From assembly GCA_945897765.1 (NCBI GenBank), contig CAMDGP010000060.1:1-10154 (forward strand): a DNA stretch of 10,154 nucleotides. Reading direction: 5' to 3'. The notes beneath the pieces are model-generated. The model had not been told where the DNA came from. It searched no databases and was given only the letters and a program-made list of their open reading frames with translations. The DNA comes from Chitinophaga pinensis (GTDB lineage Bacteria > Bacteroidota > Bacteroidia > Flavobacteriales_D > Crocinitomicaceae). Below are positions 1 to 6,718 of the stretch, piece by piece. Position 1 is the stretch's first letter, and each line of letters starts with the position of its first letter. The translations under genes and the position numbers were made by a program.

Positions 1-53
1 GGTGGATAAATGCATATACTCAACGCTAACAAATTGACCTAAAATAAACTACG

Positions 54-521
54 ATGAAAGATGTTACGCTAAAAAGCATGCAATGGAAAATGTTTCTGTT
101 GGGATTTTTCAAAATTCCGATATTACATTACGTACGACCTAGATTGATAGAAATCAACGATGAAAAAGTAGTTTTAAAAGTCACTTTACGCAGAAGAACT
201 AAAAACCATTTGAACTCCATGTATTTTGGCGCATTGGCTGTTGGTGCTGACATTGCTGGCGGACTTCAAGCTTTTTATTTTGCTGAAAGATATGGTAAAA
301 AAATATCGTTTGCGTTTAAGTCTTCTACTGCACAATTCTTGAAACGCGCTGAAACAGATACTTTTTTTGAAAGCAATCAAGGTGCGGTAATCGTAGCGGC
401 ATTGAAAAAAAGCATGGAAACAGGCGAGCGTGTCAATGACATTGTAAACGTAATTGCCAAAAACACGAACGGCGAAATCGTCGCGACTTTTGAAATGGGA
501 ATATCTTTGAAGGTGGTGTAA
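54..521 (+). CDS. DUF4442 hotdog-fold protein (thioesterase-like)
   Basis: This 155-residue protein has the length and pattern of the DUF4442 family, a branch of the hotdog fold related to PaaI-type acyl-CoA thioesterases. The central stretch at residues 51-70 (NHLNSMYFGALAVGADIAGG) is the expected hotdog helix, with N51/H52 at its start and D66 inside it, where hotdog thioesterases place substrate-contacting polar residues. The rest reads as alternating beta strands (36-48, 83-92, 130-154). No signal peptide is convincing; residues 11-25 are hydrophobic but broken by K20 and P22, so a cytoplasmic location is likely. The start is an ATG with no Shine-Dalgarno sequence. The gene stands 120 bases before the next plus-strand gene and may be transcribed separately. 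Family membership is fairly sure. Substrate and enzymatic activity are unknown, and thioesterase activity is inferred from the fold only. Confidence 0.82.
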   Translation: MKDVTLKSMQWKMFLLGFFKIPILHYVRPRLIEINDEKVVLKVTLRRRTKNHLNSMYFGALAVGADIAGGLQAFYFAERYGKKISFAFKSSTAQFLKRAETDTFFESNQGAVIVAALKKSMETGERVNDIVNVIAKNTNGEIVATFEMGISLKVV

Positions 522-533
522 TTAAAACACTTT

Positions 534-548
534 AAAAGAAGTCTTTTT
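534..548 (+). terminator. Weak hairpin with T-run after the DUF4442 gene
   Basis: A 5-base inverted repeat (AAAAG at 534-538, CTTTT at 543-547) with a 4-base loop ends in a short T-run, 13 bases after the stop codon. The stem is short and AT-rich, so this is only a possible intrinsic terminator. Its position between two separately spaced genes is the main support. Confidence 0.22.
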
Positions 549-603
549 CAATTTCTACATTCTTTATATTTCATAATTTTCTGTAAAAAGACAATTTTAT
601 CTG

Positions 604-631
604 TTAAAATGGAGTTATTTCCTTAATTTCG
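604..631 (+). promoter_or_regulatory. Putative Bacteroidota-type promoter of the GT2-dihydroorotase operon
   Basis: TAATTTCG at 624-631 resembles the Bacteroidota -7 box TAnnTTTG (one mismatch). TTA at 604-606, 17 bases upstream, could serve as a degenerate -33 TTG. Transcription would begin a few bases before the ATG at 642, giving a very short leader. The same octamer, TAATTTCG, lies upstream of the TonB-dependent receptor on the other strand (6527-6520). The call rests on consensus matching only. Confidence 0.35.
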
Positions 632-641
632 TTTTGCATCT

Positions 642-1355
642 ATGACCTCAGATACCATTGTTATTATTCCAACCTACAACGAGATAGAAAGCGTTGAAAA
701 AATGGTGGACGCAATTTTTGCTTTGCCCTATGCCTTCGACATCCTTTTTATCGATGACAATTCACCTGATGGAACAGCAAAAAAAATCAAAGAAATTCAA
801 GCCGTTTATCCAAATCGGATTTACATAGAAGAACGTTCAGGTAAACTAGGTCTAGGCACAGCCTACATTCATGGGTTTAAATGGGCAATCGCTAAAAATT
901 ACCCAATGATTGTGGAGATGGATTGTGACTTTTCACACGATCCGAAAGATTTGATTCGCTTGCGAAAAGCTACTTTGGAGGGTACAGATTTAGTGATTGG
1001 CTCCCGTTATGTAGAAGGAGGAAAAGTTGAAAATTGGGACAGAAAGCGTTTGTTAATGTCTTATTTTGCAAGTGTTTATGTGCGTTTGATTCTTTGGGTT
1101 TCAATAAAAGATACTACTGCAGGTTTTAAATGCTATAAAAAAGAAGTACTAGAAACCATTCAATTGGACAATATTACTTTTAAAGGGTATGCCTTTCAAA
1201 TTTGTATGAAATATGCCGCTTTGAAACATGGATTTAAAGTAAAAGAAATTCCAATTACTTTCATTGACAGACTTTACGGTGAATCTAAAATGAGCACAGG
1301 GATTTTTAAAGAAGCTTTTTTGGGAGTTTGGAATATGAAAAAAATGAAATTATGA
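642..1355 (+). CDS. Polyprenol-phosphate mannosyltransferase-like GT2 enzyme
   Basis: This 237-residue protein is a GT-A glycosyltransferase of family 2, closest in motif pattern to dolichyl/polyprenyl-phosphate mannose synthase (DPM1 type), which moves a hexose from a nucleotide sugar onto a polyprenyl phosphate at the inner membrane face. Visible motifs are the N-terminal IIPTYNE (8-14), the nucleotide-binding DDNSPDGT (38-45), the metal-binding DCD (94-96) in VEMDCDFSHDP, GSRY (120-123), TTAGFKCY (158-165) and the C-terminal FIDRLYGESKMS (207-218). It has the catalytic domain only and lacks the C-terminal membrane helices of GtrB/ArnC-type relatives, matching the short soluble DPM1 form. 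The dihydroorotase gene follows after 85 bases. The lipid-linked sugar would feed O-mannosylation or surface glycan synthesis; which sugar is used is inference. The family call is strong, the exact substrate less so. Confidence 0.88.
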   Translation: MTSDTIVIIPTYNEIESVEKMVDAIFALPYAFDILFIDDNSPDGTAKKIKEIQAVYPNRIYIEERSGKLGLGTAYIHGFKWAIAKNYPMIVEMDCDFSHDPKDLIRLRKATLEGTDLVIGSRYVEGGKVENWDRKRLLMSYFASVYVRLILWVSIKDTTAGFKCYKKEVLETIQLDNITFKGYAFQICMKYAALKHGFKVKEIPITFIDRLYGESKMSTGIFKEAFLGVWNMKKMKL

Positions 1356-1440
1356 AATAAGCCATAATGAGATTCGTCACAATCAAGGAAGAATTTAACT
1401 GGCGATTACATATGACTTAAAAAAATAAAATTAAACACAT

Positions 1441-2775
1441 ATGAATTATTTGTTGCGCAATGGTTTAATCATCAATGAAGGCAAGCGATTTCAGGGTGAT
1501 ATTTTTTTAAAAGATGGCAAAATTGAAAAAATTGGTTCATCGCTTTCGATTATTGAAAATTATACAGAATTAAACGCTGAAGGAAAATACATTTTACCTG
1601 GTTTTATTGACGACCAAGTGCATTTCCGCGAGCCTGGTTTGACAAATAAAGCAACAATAGCATCTGAATCTCGTGCTGCCGTAGCTGGAGGAATTACTTC
1701 TTTTATCGAACAACCGAATACTGTTCCAAATGCGATTACACAAGAATTTCTCCAAGATAAATACGTAATTGCATCAAAAACTTCCATCGCGAATTATTCA
1801 TTCATGATGGGAGGAACGAATGACAACTTGGAAGAAATTCTTAAAACAAACCCGAGAAATGTTGCTGGACTGAAGTTGTTTTTGGGTTCTTCTACAGGTG
1901 ATATGCTTGTTGATAGCTCTGAATCTTTGGAGAAAATATTCACAAGCACAAAGCTTTTGATTGCTGTTCATAGTGAAGATGAAACAACTGTAAAAACGAA
2001 TTTAGAGCGATTCAAAGCTGAGTACGGCGATGATATTCCTGTTCGATTTCATCCTGAAATTAGAAGCGTTGAAGCATGTTATAAATCAACAGTTAAGGTA
2101 ATTGACTTAGCCAAAAGAACAGGTGCAAGATTGCATGTTTTTCACATTTCAACAGCTAAAGAATTGGATTTATTTGAAAATACGCTTCCATTAGAACAGA
2201 AGAAAATAACTGCCGAAGTATGCGTTCATCATTTGTGGTTTTCGGATGAAGATTATGCAACAAAAGGCAACTTCATAAAATGGAATCCTGCAGTTAAGGC
2301 TGCAAGCGATAGAAAAGCACTTTGGGAAGCTTTATTAGACGACAGGATTGATGTTATTGCTACAGATCATGCGCCACATACCTTGGAAGAAAAAAATCAA
2401 GTTTATACGAAAGCACCTTCCGGTGGACCGTTGGTTCAACATGCGTTAATTGCCTTATTAGAAAAATCAAAACAAGGTGTAATTAGCTTGGAGCAATTGG
2501 TTCAAAAAACAGCGCACAATCCAGCAATTTTGTTCCGCATGGAAGACAGAGGTTTTATTCGCGAAGGTTATAAAGCAGATTTAGTGATTGTTGACCCAAA
2601 CAAACCAACAGTTGTCACTAAAGAACAATGCTTATACAAATGTGGATGGTCGCCTTTCGAAGGAGAAGTTTTTTCACACAGTATCGATTCAACATTTGTG
2701 AATGGAAATTTAGTTTGGGCAAATGGAAAGATTCAAGAAACAGGAGTGGGAGAAAGATTACTTTTTAAGGTTTAA
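1441..2775 (+). CDS. pyrC: Dihydroorotase, class I (amidohydrolase family)
   Basis: This 444-residue cytoplasmic metalloenzyme should interconvert carbamoyl-aspartate and dihydroorotate, the third step of de novo pyrimidine synthesis. Amidohydrolase landmarks are present: the strand-1 motif DDQVHFREPG (57-66), the PNT motif (92-94), the carbamylated lysine K145 in AGLKLFLGSS, ligands H177 (AVHSEDE) and H235 (HVFHIS), and the catalytic D309 in the signature ATDHAPH. The C-terminal part (about 360-444) holds the small beta domain, with GYKADLVIVD. Length fits class I enzymes. One oddity is that the first histidine of the usual HxH metal pair is glutamine (Q59). I recall this also in other Bacteroidota dihydroorotases, so it is probably a clade trait and not a defect. 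A DUF4296 lipoprotein follows after only 8 bases. Other cyclic amidohydrolases (allantoinase, hydantoinase) are possible but fit the REPG and DHAPH contexts less well. Confidence 0.92.
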   Translation: MNYLLRNGLIINEGKRFQGDIFLKDGKIEKIGSSLSIIENYTELNAEGKYILPGFIDDQVHFREPGLTNKATIASESRAAVAGGITSFIEQPNTVPNAITQEFLQDKYVIASKTSIANYSFMMGGTNDNLEEILKTNPRNVAGLKLFLGSSTGDMLVDSSESLEKIFTSTKLLIAVHSEDETTVKTNLERFKAEYGDDIPVRFHPEIRSVEACYKSTVKVIDLAKRTGARLHVFHISTAKELDLFENTLPLEQKKITAEVCVHHLWFSDEDYATKGNFIKWNPAVKAASDRKALWEALLDDRIDVIATDHAPHTLEEKNQVYTKAPSGGPLVQHALIALLEKSKQGVISLEQLVQKTAHNPAILFRMEDRGFIREGYKADLVIVDPNKPTVVTKEQCLYKCGWSPFEGEVFSHSIDSTFVNGNLVWANGKIQETGVGERLLFKV

Positions 2776-2783
2776 TCTCAAAT

Positions 2784-3104
2784 ATGAAAGTTTTAGTTGC
2801 TCTTTTATTGACCTTGGGTCTTTTTTCATGTTCTTCAAATAATCCGAAAGGTATTCTTGACGAAGAAAAAATGACAGAAGTGTTGCAAGAAGTGATGCTC
2901 CTTGAAAATTATTACCAATCTAAATATGGAAGTCCAAGTGTTTACAAATCAGCTTTAGATTCATCTGTGGAAGTTGTTTTTAAAAAACACCAAACCAACA
3001 GACTTCAATTTTCTAAGAGTTTCGATTTCTATGCTCAAAATCCAAATCTATTTCAAAAAATTCAAGCAAAGATTATTGAGAATTTGAACTCAAAACATTT
3101 ATAA
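2784..3104 (+). CDS. DUF4296 small lipoprotein
   Basis: This 106-residue protein begins with a lipoprotein signal peptide: K2, a hydrophobic stretch at 3-14, and a lipobox ending LFSC with the acylated cysteine at C16. The mature part is a short, mostly helical domain with an acidic stretch ILDEEKMTEVLQEVMLLENYY (about 24-44) typical of DUF4296, a Bacteroidota-specific lipoprotein family of unknown function. The residues after the cysteine (SSNNPKG) lack an acidic export tag of the kind described for surface lipoproteins in Bacteroidota, so a periplasm-facing position is more likely; this is inference. It starts 8 bases after the dihydroorotase stop and is almost certainly co-transcribed with it. 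From memory, this gene pairing recurs in Flavobacteriales. No biochemical role is known. Confidence 0.85.
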   Translation: MKVLVALLLTLGLFSCSSNNPKGILDEEKMTEVLQEVMLLENYYQSKYGSPSVYKSALDSSVEVVFKKHQTNRLQFSKSFDFYAQNPNLFQKIQAKIIENLNSKHL

Positions 3105-3107
3105 TCT

Positions 3108-3135
3108 AAGTTTCTAAATTGAAACTTTTGTTTTT
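3108..3135 (+). terminator. Intrinsic terminator of the dihydroorotase operon
   Basis: A perfect 7-base inverted repeat (AAGTTTC at 3108-3114, GAAACTT at 3121-3127) with a 6-base loop is followed by TTGTTTTT. It starts 4 bases after the DUF4296 stop. The stem is AT-rich, but the placement and T-run make it a good terminator candidate for the plus-strand operon. Confidence 0.5.
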
Positions 3136-3459
3136 GCTAAAAAGCATTAATTAAAAAATCAAATTTTTAAGTCAGATAAGATAATTGGATTAAATGTGTA
3201 TCCGCAATCGTATCAATAAAATACTTTAATATTGAAAATCAATAATTTAATCGAAGTGAGAACTATTTAATGAATATTAACGAAACTAACTTCGGCCTTG
3301 AATTTCTAGGTTTTAGCTACTGAACTGAAACTTGTAATTTTTAAAATTTCTGTAAGAACATTTTCGAAAAATTTAAGTCTCAGAAAGGAGTTAAAATTGT
3401 TCGCCACGAGTTGTAAATAATTATAAAACAAATATTTGCGAACAAAAAGAAATTCAGAG

Positions 3460-3489
3460 CCTTGATTTTTTGTTTCTTTTGCATCAAGG
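3460..3489 (-). repeat. CCTTGAT inverted repeat, possible dispersed intergenic element or terminator
   Basis: CCTTGAT (3460-3466) and ATCAAGG (3483-3489) form a perfect 7-base stem around a 16-base homopurine/homopyrimidine-rich loop, flanked by long A/T tracts. Read on the minus strand it lies downstream of the receptor gene and is followed by a T-rich stretch, so it could aid termination of that transcript. Read as protein on the minus strand the element gives FFLDAKETKNQG, which resembles short spurious peptides I recall from intergenic repeats of other Bacteroidota. That dispersed-repeat link is memory-based and unchecked. Confidence 0.35.
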
Positions 3490-3627
3490 AAAAAGAAAGG
3501 CAAAATTAATGATGACCCAAATTGATATTTTTATTCAAGTTATGAATTACAGTTGTATTATTTTTTAGTTGTACGAAAGTGTATACTCAAATTGGATTAA
3601 TTAAAGAACTTTTGACGTTCAGTAAGT

Positions 3628-6471
3628 TTAAAAATTATACTTAAGAGAAACAGAAATTGTTTGACCAAATTGAACTTCTTGCCAAGCATTATCGGTTCCT
3701 AAATCGTATTTCTTGTTACCATTTAAATCTTGAAAAAACACCAATTCCTGTGCTAATAAATCCTTAATATTTAATTTCAATTCAAATTTGTCATTGAAAG
3801 TTTTAGCAATTTGAAAATCGATTACATTTCTTCCATTTTCCCAAACGCTTGGTTCTTGAACGTTTCCAACAATATAAATTCTTTGTCCAACAACATTATA
3901 AGAAGCGCTTATTGATAAGTCACCTTTTTTATTTGTGAAAAACAATCCAGCATTGGCAATATACGGTGATTGCCCTTGAAGTGGACGATCAATCTCTGAA
4001 CCAACAATAGAATCTAAATCTACTTTTGAACGAATTAAAGATGCGTTGGCATAAAAAGTTATTTGTTTTAGGAAAGAATTAGAATCTGCTTTATTGAAAA
4101 AACCAAGATTCATTCTGTATTCTGCTTCAGCACCATAACTAGTTGCTCCTGCCACATTTGTATAATATAATTCTGGTGCTCCTGAAGTTCCTGTTCGATT
4201 TATTAACTCAATCGGATTAGTGAATTTTTTGTAGAAACCTGAAATGCTTATGATTTGCCCTGCTCCAGGAAAAAATTCATAGCGTAAATCAGCATTCGAT
4301 ATTTTTGCTCTTTGCAGTGTCGGTGAACCAGAAATGATATTGTCAATCACGAAATTATAAAAAGTAAAAGGAGCTAATTCTCGAAACTCTGGACGTGATA
4401 CAGTTTGATAAAAACTTGCTCTTAAATTCATTTTTTTATTAATTGAATAAATCAAATTCACTGATGGTAAAATGTCTGTAACAGTTGTATCAATTCTTTG
4501 TGCTTGATTTGAACCAAATTCAATATAGTTAAACACTTGATTATAAGACTCTAAACGACCTCCACCAACAATCCTTAACTTTTCTGCAATTTTAGAATCC
4601 AACATTAAAAATCCAGCGTTTAAGAAAGAAGACGCTTGATAGTTGTCATCCACATTTGTCGCTTCATCTAATTTAAAACCACCTAATCCATTTTCCATTA
4701 AGCCCAAGTTTTCTGCATTGAAGATTTGATCAGCAGGAAGTAATAACAAATCACTGTTAAAGCTACTTCCGTTTGGTTTATATTGAGAAAACCCAAAGTT
4801 TCTAGATGTGAAATCTTTATTTCTAAAAGAGTGCATTCCACCGACTTTTAATTCATTTTTGAAAACACCAAAATCTAGTTGACGAGAATAGTCGTATTTA
4901 GCACTGTAAATTTGTTCGCTTGAATTTGACCAAAACATATTTCCTGCAGCAGTTGCAATTGTACCATTTTGCTGAATTACTGCCGTATACTGTTCTGTTG
5001 TGTCATCTTCGGTTGCTGCGTATTTTCTGTAAACAATACGTCTCAAATTTGGAATTTGTCGAGCAACATTACTAAATCCTAAGTTCCAATTGAATTTGTT
5101 TTTTTCAAATTCGTGTTTACCGTAAAGTTGGCTTGTGTAAAGATTATTTTGAGTGTACCAAAAGTTAGTTGATTTTTCAAATTGTCTAGGGTCATTATCT
5201 AATTCTCTTGCTCCTTTTCTTACATTTACCTTATCCTCTGAACTAACAGAGTACATGTTTTTGAAATAAATATTGCTTTTCGGATTAATAGAAAACTTGA
5301 AATTCAACATTCCAGCATTTAAAATTGAATTATTGTAAACCGTATCGTTTAATTCCATTTTAGTAACAACACCCGCAGCTTGTTCTTCAAATTCTCTTCT
5401 TACCTGTGAATAAATAGAATTGTTATTTTGATAAGAATAAGCGGCAACAAAGCCCAGGGATTTTTCACCAAATAGATATGTTCTTCCTAATGAATACTGT
5501 AAGCTTAAATTTGGCATTGCAATCTTGTCTTTTGTGGTCCAAGATGGTGTTAATAATTTAGCATAATTCGCTTTGTCCGTTTTATTTAGGATAGAATAAT
5601 CCAATGTTGAAGGTATCTCTGTTGATAAACTTCGAGCACCTTGACCAAAACCCAAAAAGTCCGTTTTGCTACCATCATACGTTTCAAAATTTCTAAATGT
5701 AGAAATGGTGTTATATGAACCGCCAATTTGAATCGATTGAAAATCTTTTTCTTTTGGTTCAGAAGTACTAATATCAATAACACCTCCTGCAAATTCTCCT
5801 GGAAGATCTGGAGTAGCGGTTTTTGCAATTATTAAATTGTCCAACATATTAGATGGAAAAATGTCGAAAGAGAAGGCTTTACGGTCACTTTCAGAACTTG
5901 GAAGTGGCGCACCGTTGATTAAACCAAAATTGTATCGGTCATTTAATCCACGAATTACAACAAATTTATTATCTTGTACACTTGCGCCTGATATTCTTTT
6001 AAAAACATCTGAAGCTTTTGAATCTGGCGTTTTCTTGAAGGTTTCTGCATTTATTCCATCGACAACTGTTGCACTATTTCTCTGCATTCTTATTAATTCA
6101 GTTGTTGATTCTTTATTCACTTTCGCTGTAACTGTTATTGGACCTAAGTCTAAAACAATTTCATCTAAAGGAATAGTTATCTTAAATTCTTCGCCTTCTT
6201 TTAATTTAACATCTTGAAGAATTAAAGTATTGTAAGAAACGGATCTTATCTCAAGAGAATACTTTCCAGCAGCTAGACCTTTAATTGTGAAATTTCCTTC
6301 GGGATCACTTAAAGTCCCTTTTCCAGTTCCGATAACAATAATTTTGGCGCCATCAACTGTTTCCTTAGATTTGGAGTTTTGAATTTTACCTGTTATAGAA
6401 GCTGTTTGAGCTAAAGATAGTGAACTAATTGTGATGAAAAAAAAAATAGATAGACTTTTTAAAAGAGACAT
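3628..6471 (-). CDS. TonB-dependent outer-membrane receptor with carboxypeptidase-regulatory-like domain
   Basis: From the ATG at 6471 this is 947 residues. The longer open frame begins with GTG at 6495, but the internal ATG directly precedes a clean signal peptide (MSLLK, then a hydrophobic core, cleavage likely after SLA at 21). Domains in order: CarboxypepD_reg-like beta sandwich (about 25-105), with GAKIIVIGTGKGTLSDPEGNF; a TonB-box-like ITVTAK (112-117); a plug domain (about 125-240) with VVIRGLNDRYN and PGEFAGGVIDIST; then a 22-strand-type barrel to the C-terminus, which ends in aromatic F as outer-membrane barrels do. It imports a ligand across the outer membrane using TonB/ExbBD energy. 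No SusD-like partner, enzyme or regulator is adjacent, so the substrate is unknown. The plug pattern suggests the large single-component Bacteroidota receptors and not the SusC type. It is complete with no frameshift. Confidence 0.9.
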   Translation of the reverse strand: MSLLKSLSIFFFITISSLSLAQTASITGKIQNSKSKETVDGAKIIVIGTGKGTLSDPEGNFTIKGLAAGKYSLEIRSVSYNTLILQDVKLKEGEEFKITIPLDEIVLDLGPITVTAKVNKESTTELIRMQRNSATVVDGINAETFKKTPDSKASDVFKRISGASVQDNKFVVIRGLNDRYNFGLINGAPLPSSESDRKAFSFDIFPSNMLDNLIIAKTATPDLPGEFAGGVIDISTSEPKEKDFQSIQIGGSYNTISTFRNFETYDGSKTDFLGFGQGARSLSTEIPSTLDYSILNKTDKANYAKLLTPSWTTKDKIAMPNLSLQYSLGRTYLFGEKSLGFVAAYSYQNNNSIYSQVRREFEEQAAGVVTKMELNDTVYNNSILNAGMLNFKFSINPKSNIYFKNMYSVSSEDKVNVRKGARELDNDPRQFEKSTNFWYTQNNLYTSQLYGKHEFEKNKFNWNLGFSNVARQIPNLRRIVYRKYAATEDDTTEQYTAVIQQNGTIATAAGNMFWSNSSEQIYSAKYDYSRQLDFGVFKNELKVGGMHSFRNKDFTSRNFGFSQYKPNGSSFNSDLLLLPADQIFNAENLGLMENGLGGFKLDEATNVDDNYQASSFLNAGFLMLDSKIAEKLRIVGGGRLESYNQVFNYIEFGSNQAQRIDTTVTDILPSVNLIYSINKKMNLRASFYQTVSRPEFRELAPFTFYNFVIDNIISGSPTLQRAKISNADLRYEFFPGAGQIISISGFYKKFTNPIELINRTGTSGAPELYYTNVAGATSYGAEAEYRMNLGFFNKADSNSFLKQITFYANASLIRSKVDLDSIVGSEIDRPLQGQSPYIANAGLFFTNKKGDLSISASYNVVGQRIYIVGNVQEPSVWENGRNVIDFQIAKTFNDKFELKLNIKDLLAQELVFFQDLNGNKKYDLGTDNAWQEVQFGQTISVSLKYNF

Positions 6472-6519
6472 TTCTGAAGTGTTTAAATTCAGCACAAAGA
6501 AACGGCAGCAACGTAACGC

Positions 6520-6550
6520 CGAAATTAAGTAAAAGTTAAGCTTGCATTAA
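6520..6550 (-). promoter_or_regulatory. Putative promoter of the TonB-dependent receptor
   Basis: On the minus strand TAATTTCG (6527-6520) matches the Bacteroidota -7 box TAnnTTTG with one mismatch. A TTA (6550-6548), 20 bases upstream, could be a weak -33 TTG. This would give a leader of about 40 bases before the ATG at 6471. I saw no Fur-like palindrome or riboswitch in the leader. Consensus match only. Confidence 0.33.
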
Positions 6551-6682
6551 GCGATTTTTGATTAGCATAACGATTCGATAACACTTAATTTTTTGATTTT
6601 TAAAACATTCTAAAATCAATGTTAAAAATTGGAAGGGAGAAGTTGCAGATTCAACAAATTCGAATAAAAAAATTAAAACCAT

Positions 6683-6714
6683 TTGCATTGAACTGACTTT
6701 TTTTTGTATCTTCA
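6683..6714 (+). promoter_or_regulatory. Putative promoter of the helicase, near-leaderless
   Basis: TTG at 6683-6685 stands 21 bases before TATCTTCA (6707-6714), a partial match to TAnnTTTG. A start site about 5-7 bases downstream would fall at or next to the ATG at 6719, so the message would be almost leaderless. The longest open frame begins at TTG 6704, inside this element, which argues against that upstream start. Confidence 0.33.
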
Positions 6715-6718
6715 ATAT

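Larger units (their letters stand above)
3105..3627. other. Long convergent intergenic region with several inverted repeats
   Basis: About 520 very AT-rich bases separate the convergent DUF4296 and TonB receptor genes. I see no credible gene, tRNA or RNA family here. A 65-codon minus-strand open frame (3306-3503) has no family resemblance and probably arises by chance or from a repeat. Inverted repeats include the terminator at 3108-3127, an all-AT repeat (TTAAAAA 3151-3157, TTTTTAA 3164-3170), a CCTTGAT/ATCAAGG pair (3460-3466, 3483-3489) and a 4-base stem GAAC/GTTC (3606-3609, 3617-3620) just after the receptor stop. These probably serve transcription termination from both sides. The length is large for a convergent gap in a genome with otherwise short spacings. 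Confidence 0.6.

Noticed and set aside
1..53. Possible end of an upstream plus-strand gene
   Set aside because: Frames 1 and 3 reach stops within 29 bases, but too few codons are visible to decide whether any is coding.
1367..1420. 17-codon ATG-to-TAA frame between the GT2 and dihydroorotase genes, considered as a leader peptide
   Set aside because: No run of regulatory codons, no attenuator-like hairpin after it and no known peptide; such short frames are expected by chance.
3306..3503. 65-codon minus-strand open frame in the convergent gap
   Set aside because: Low-complexity Phe/Lys/Asn-rich product without a recognisable family, containing the CCTTGAT hairpin; more likely a repeat-derived or chance frame than a gene.
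5837..6217. 126-codon plus-strand open frame
   Set aside because: It lies entirely opposite the N-terminal part of the TonB receptor, whose plug domain is plainly conserved; a shadow frame.
6500..6519. CGGC/GCCG hairpin in the receptor leader, considered as a regulatory RNA structure
   Set aside because: Only 4 base pairs with an 11-base loop, overlapping the expected transcription start; not enough for a riboswitch or attenuator.
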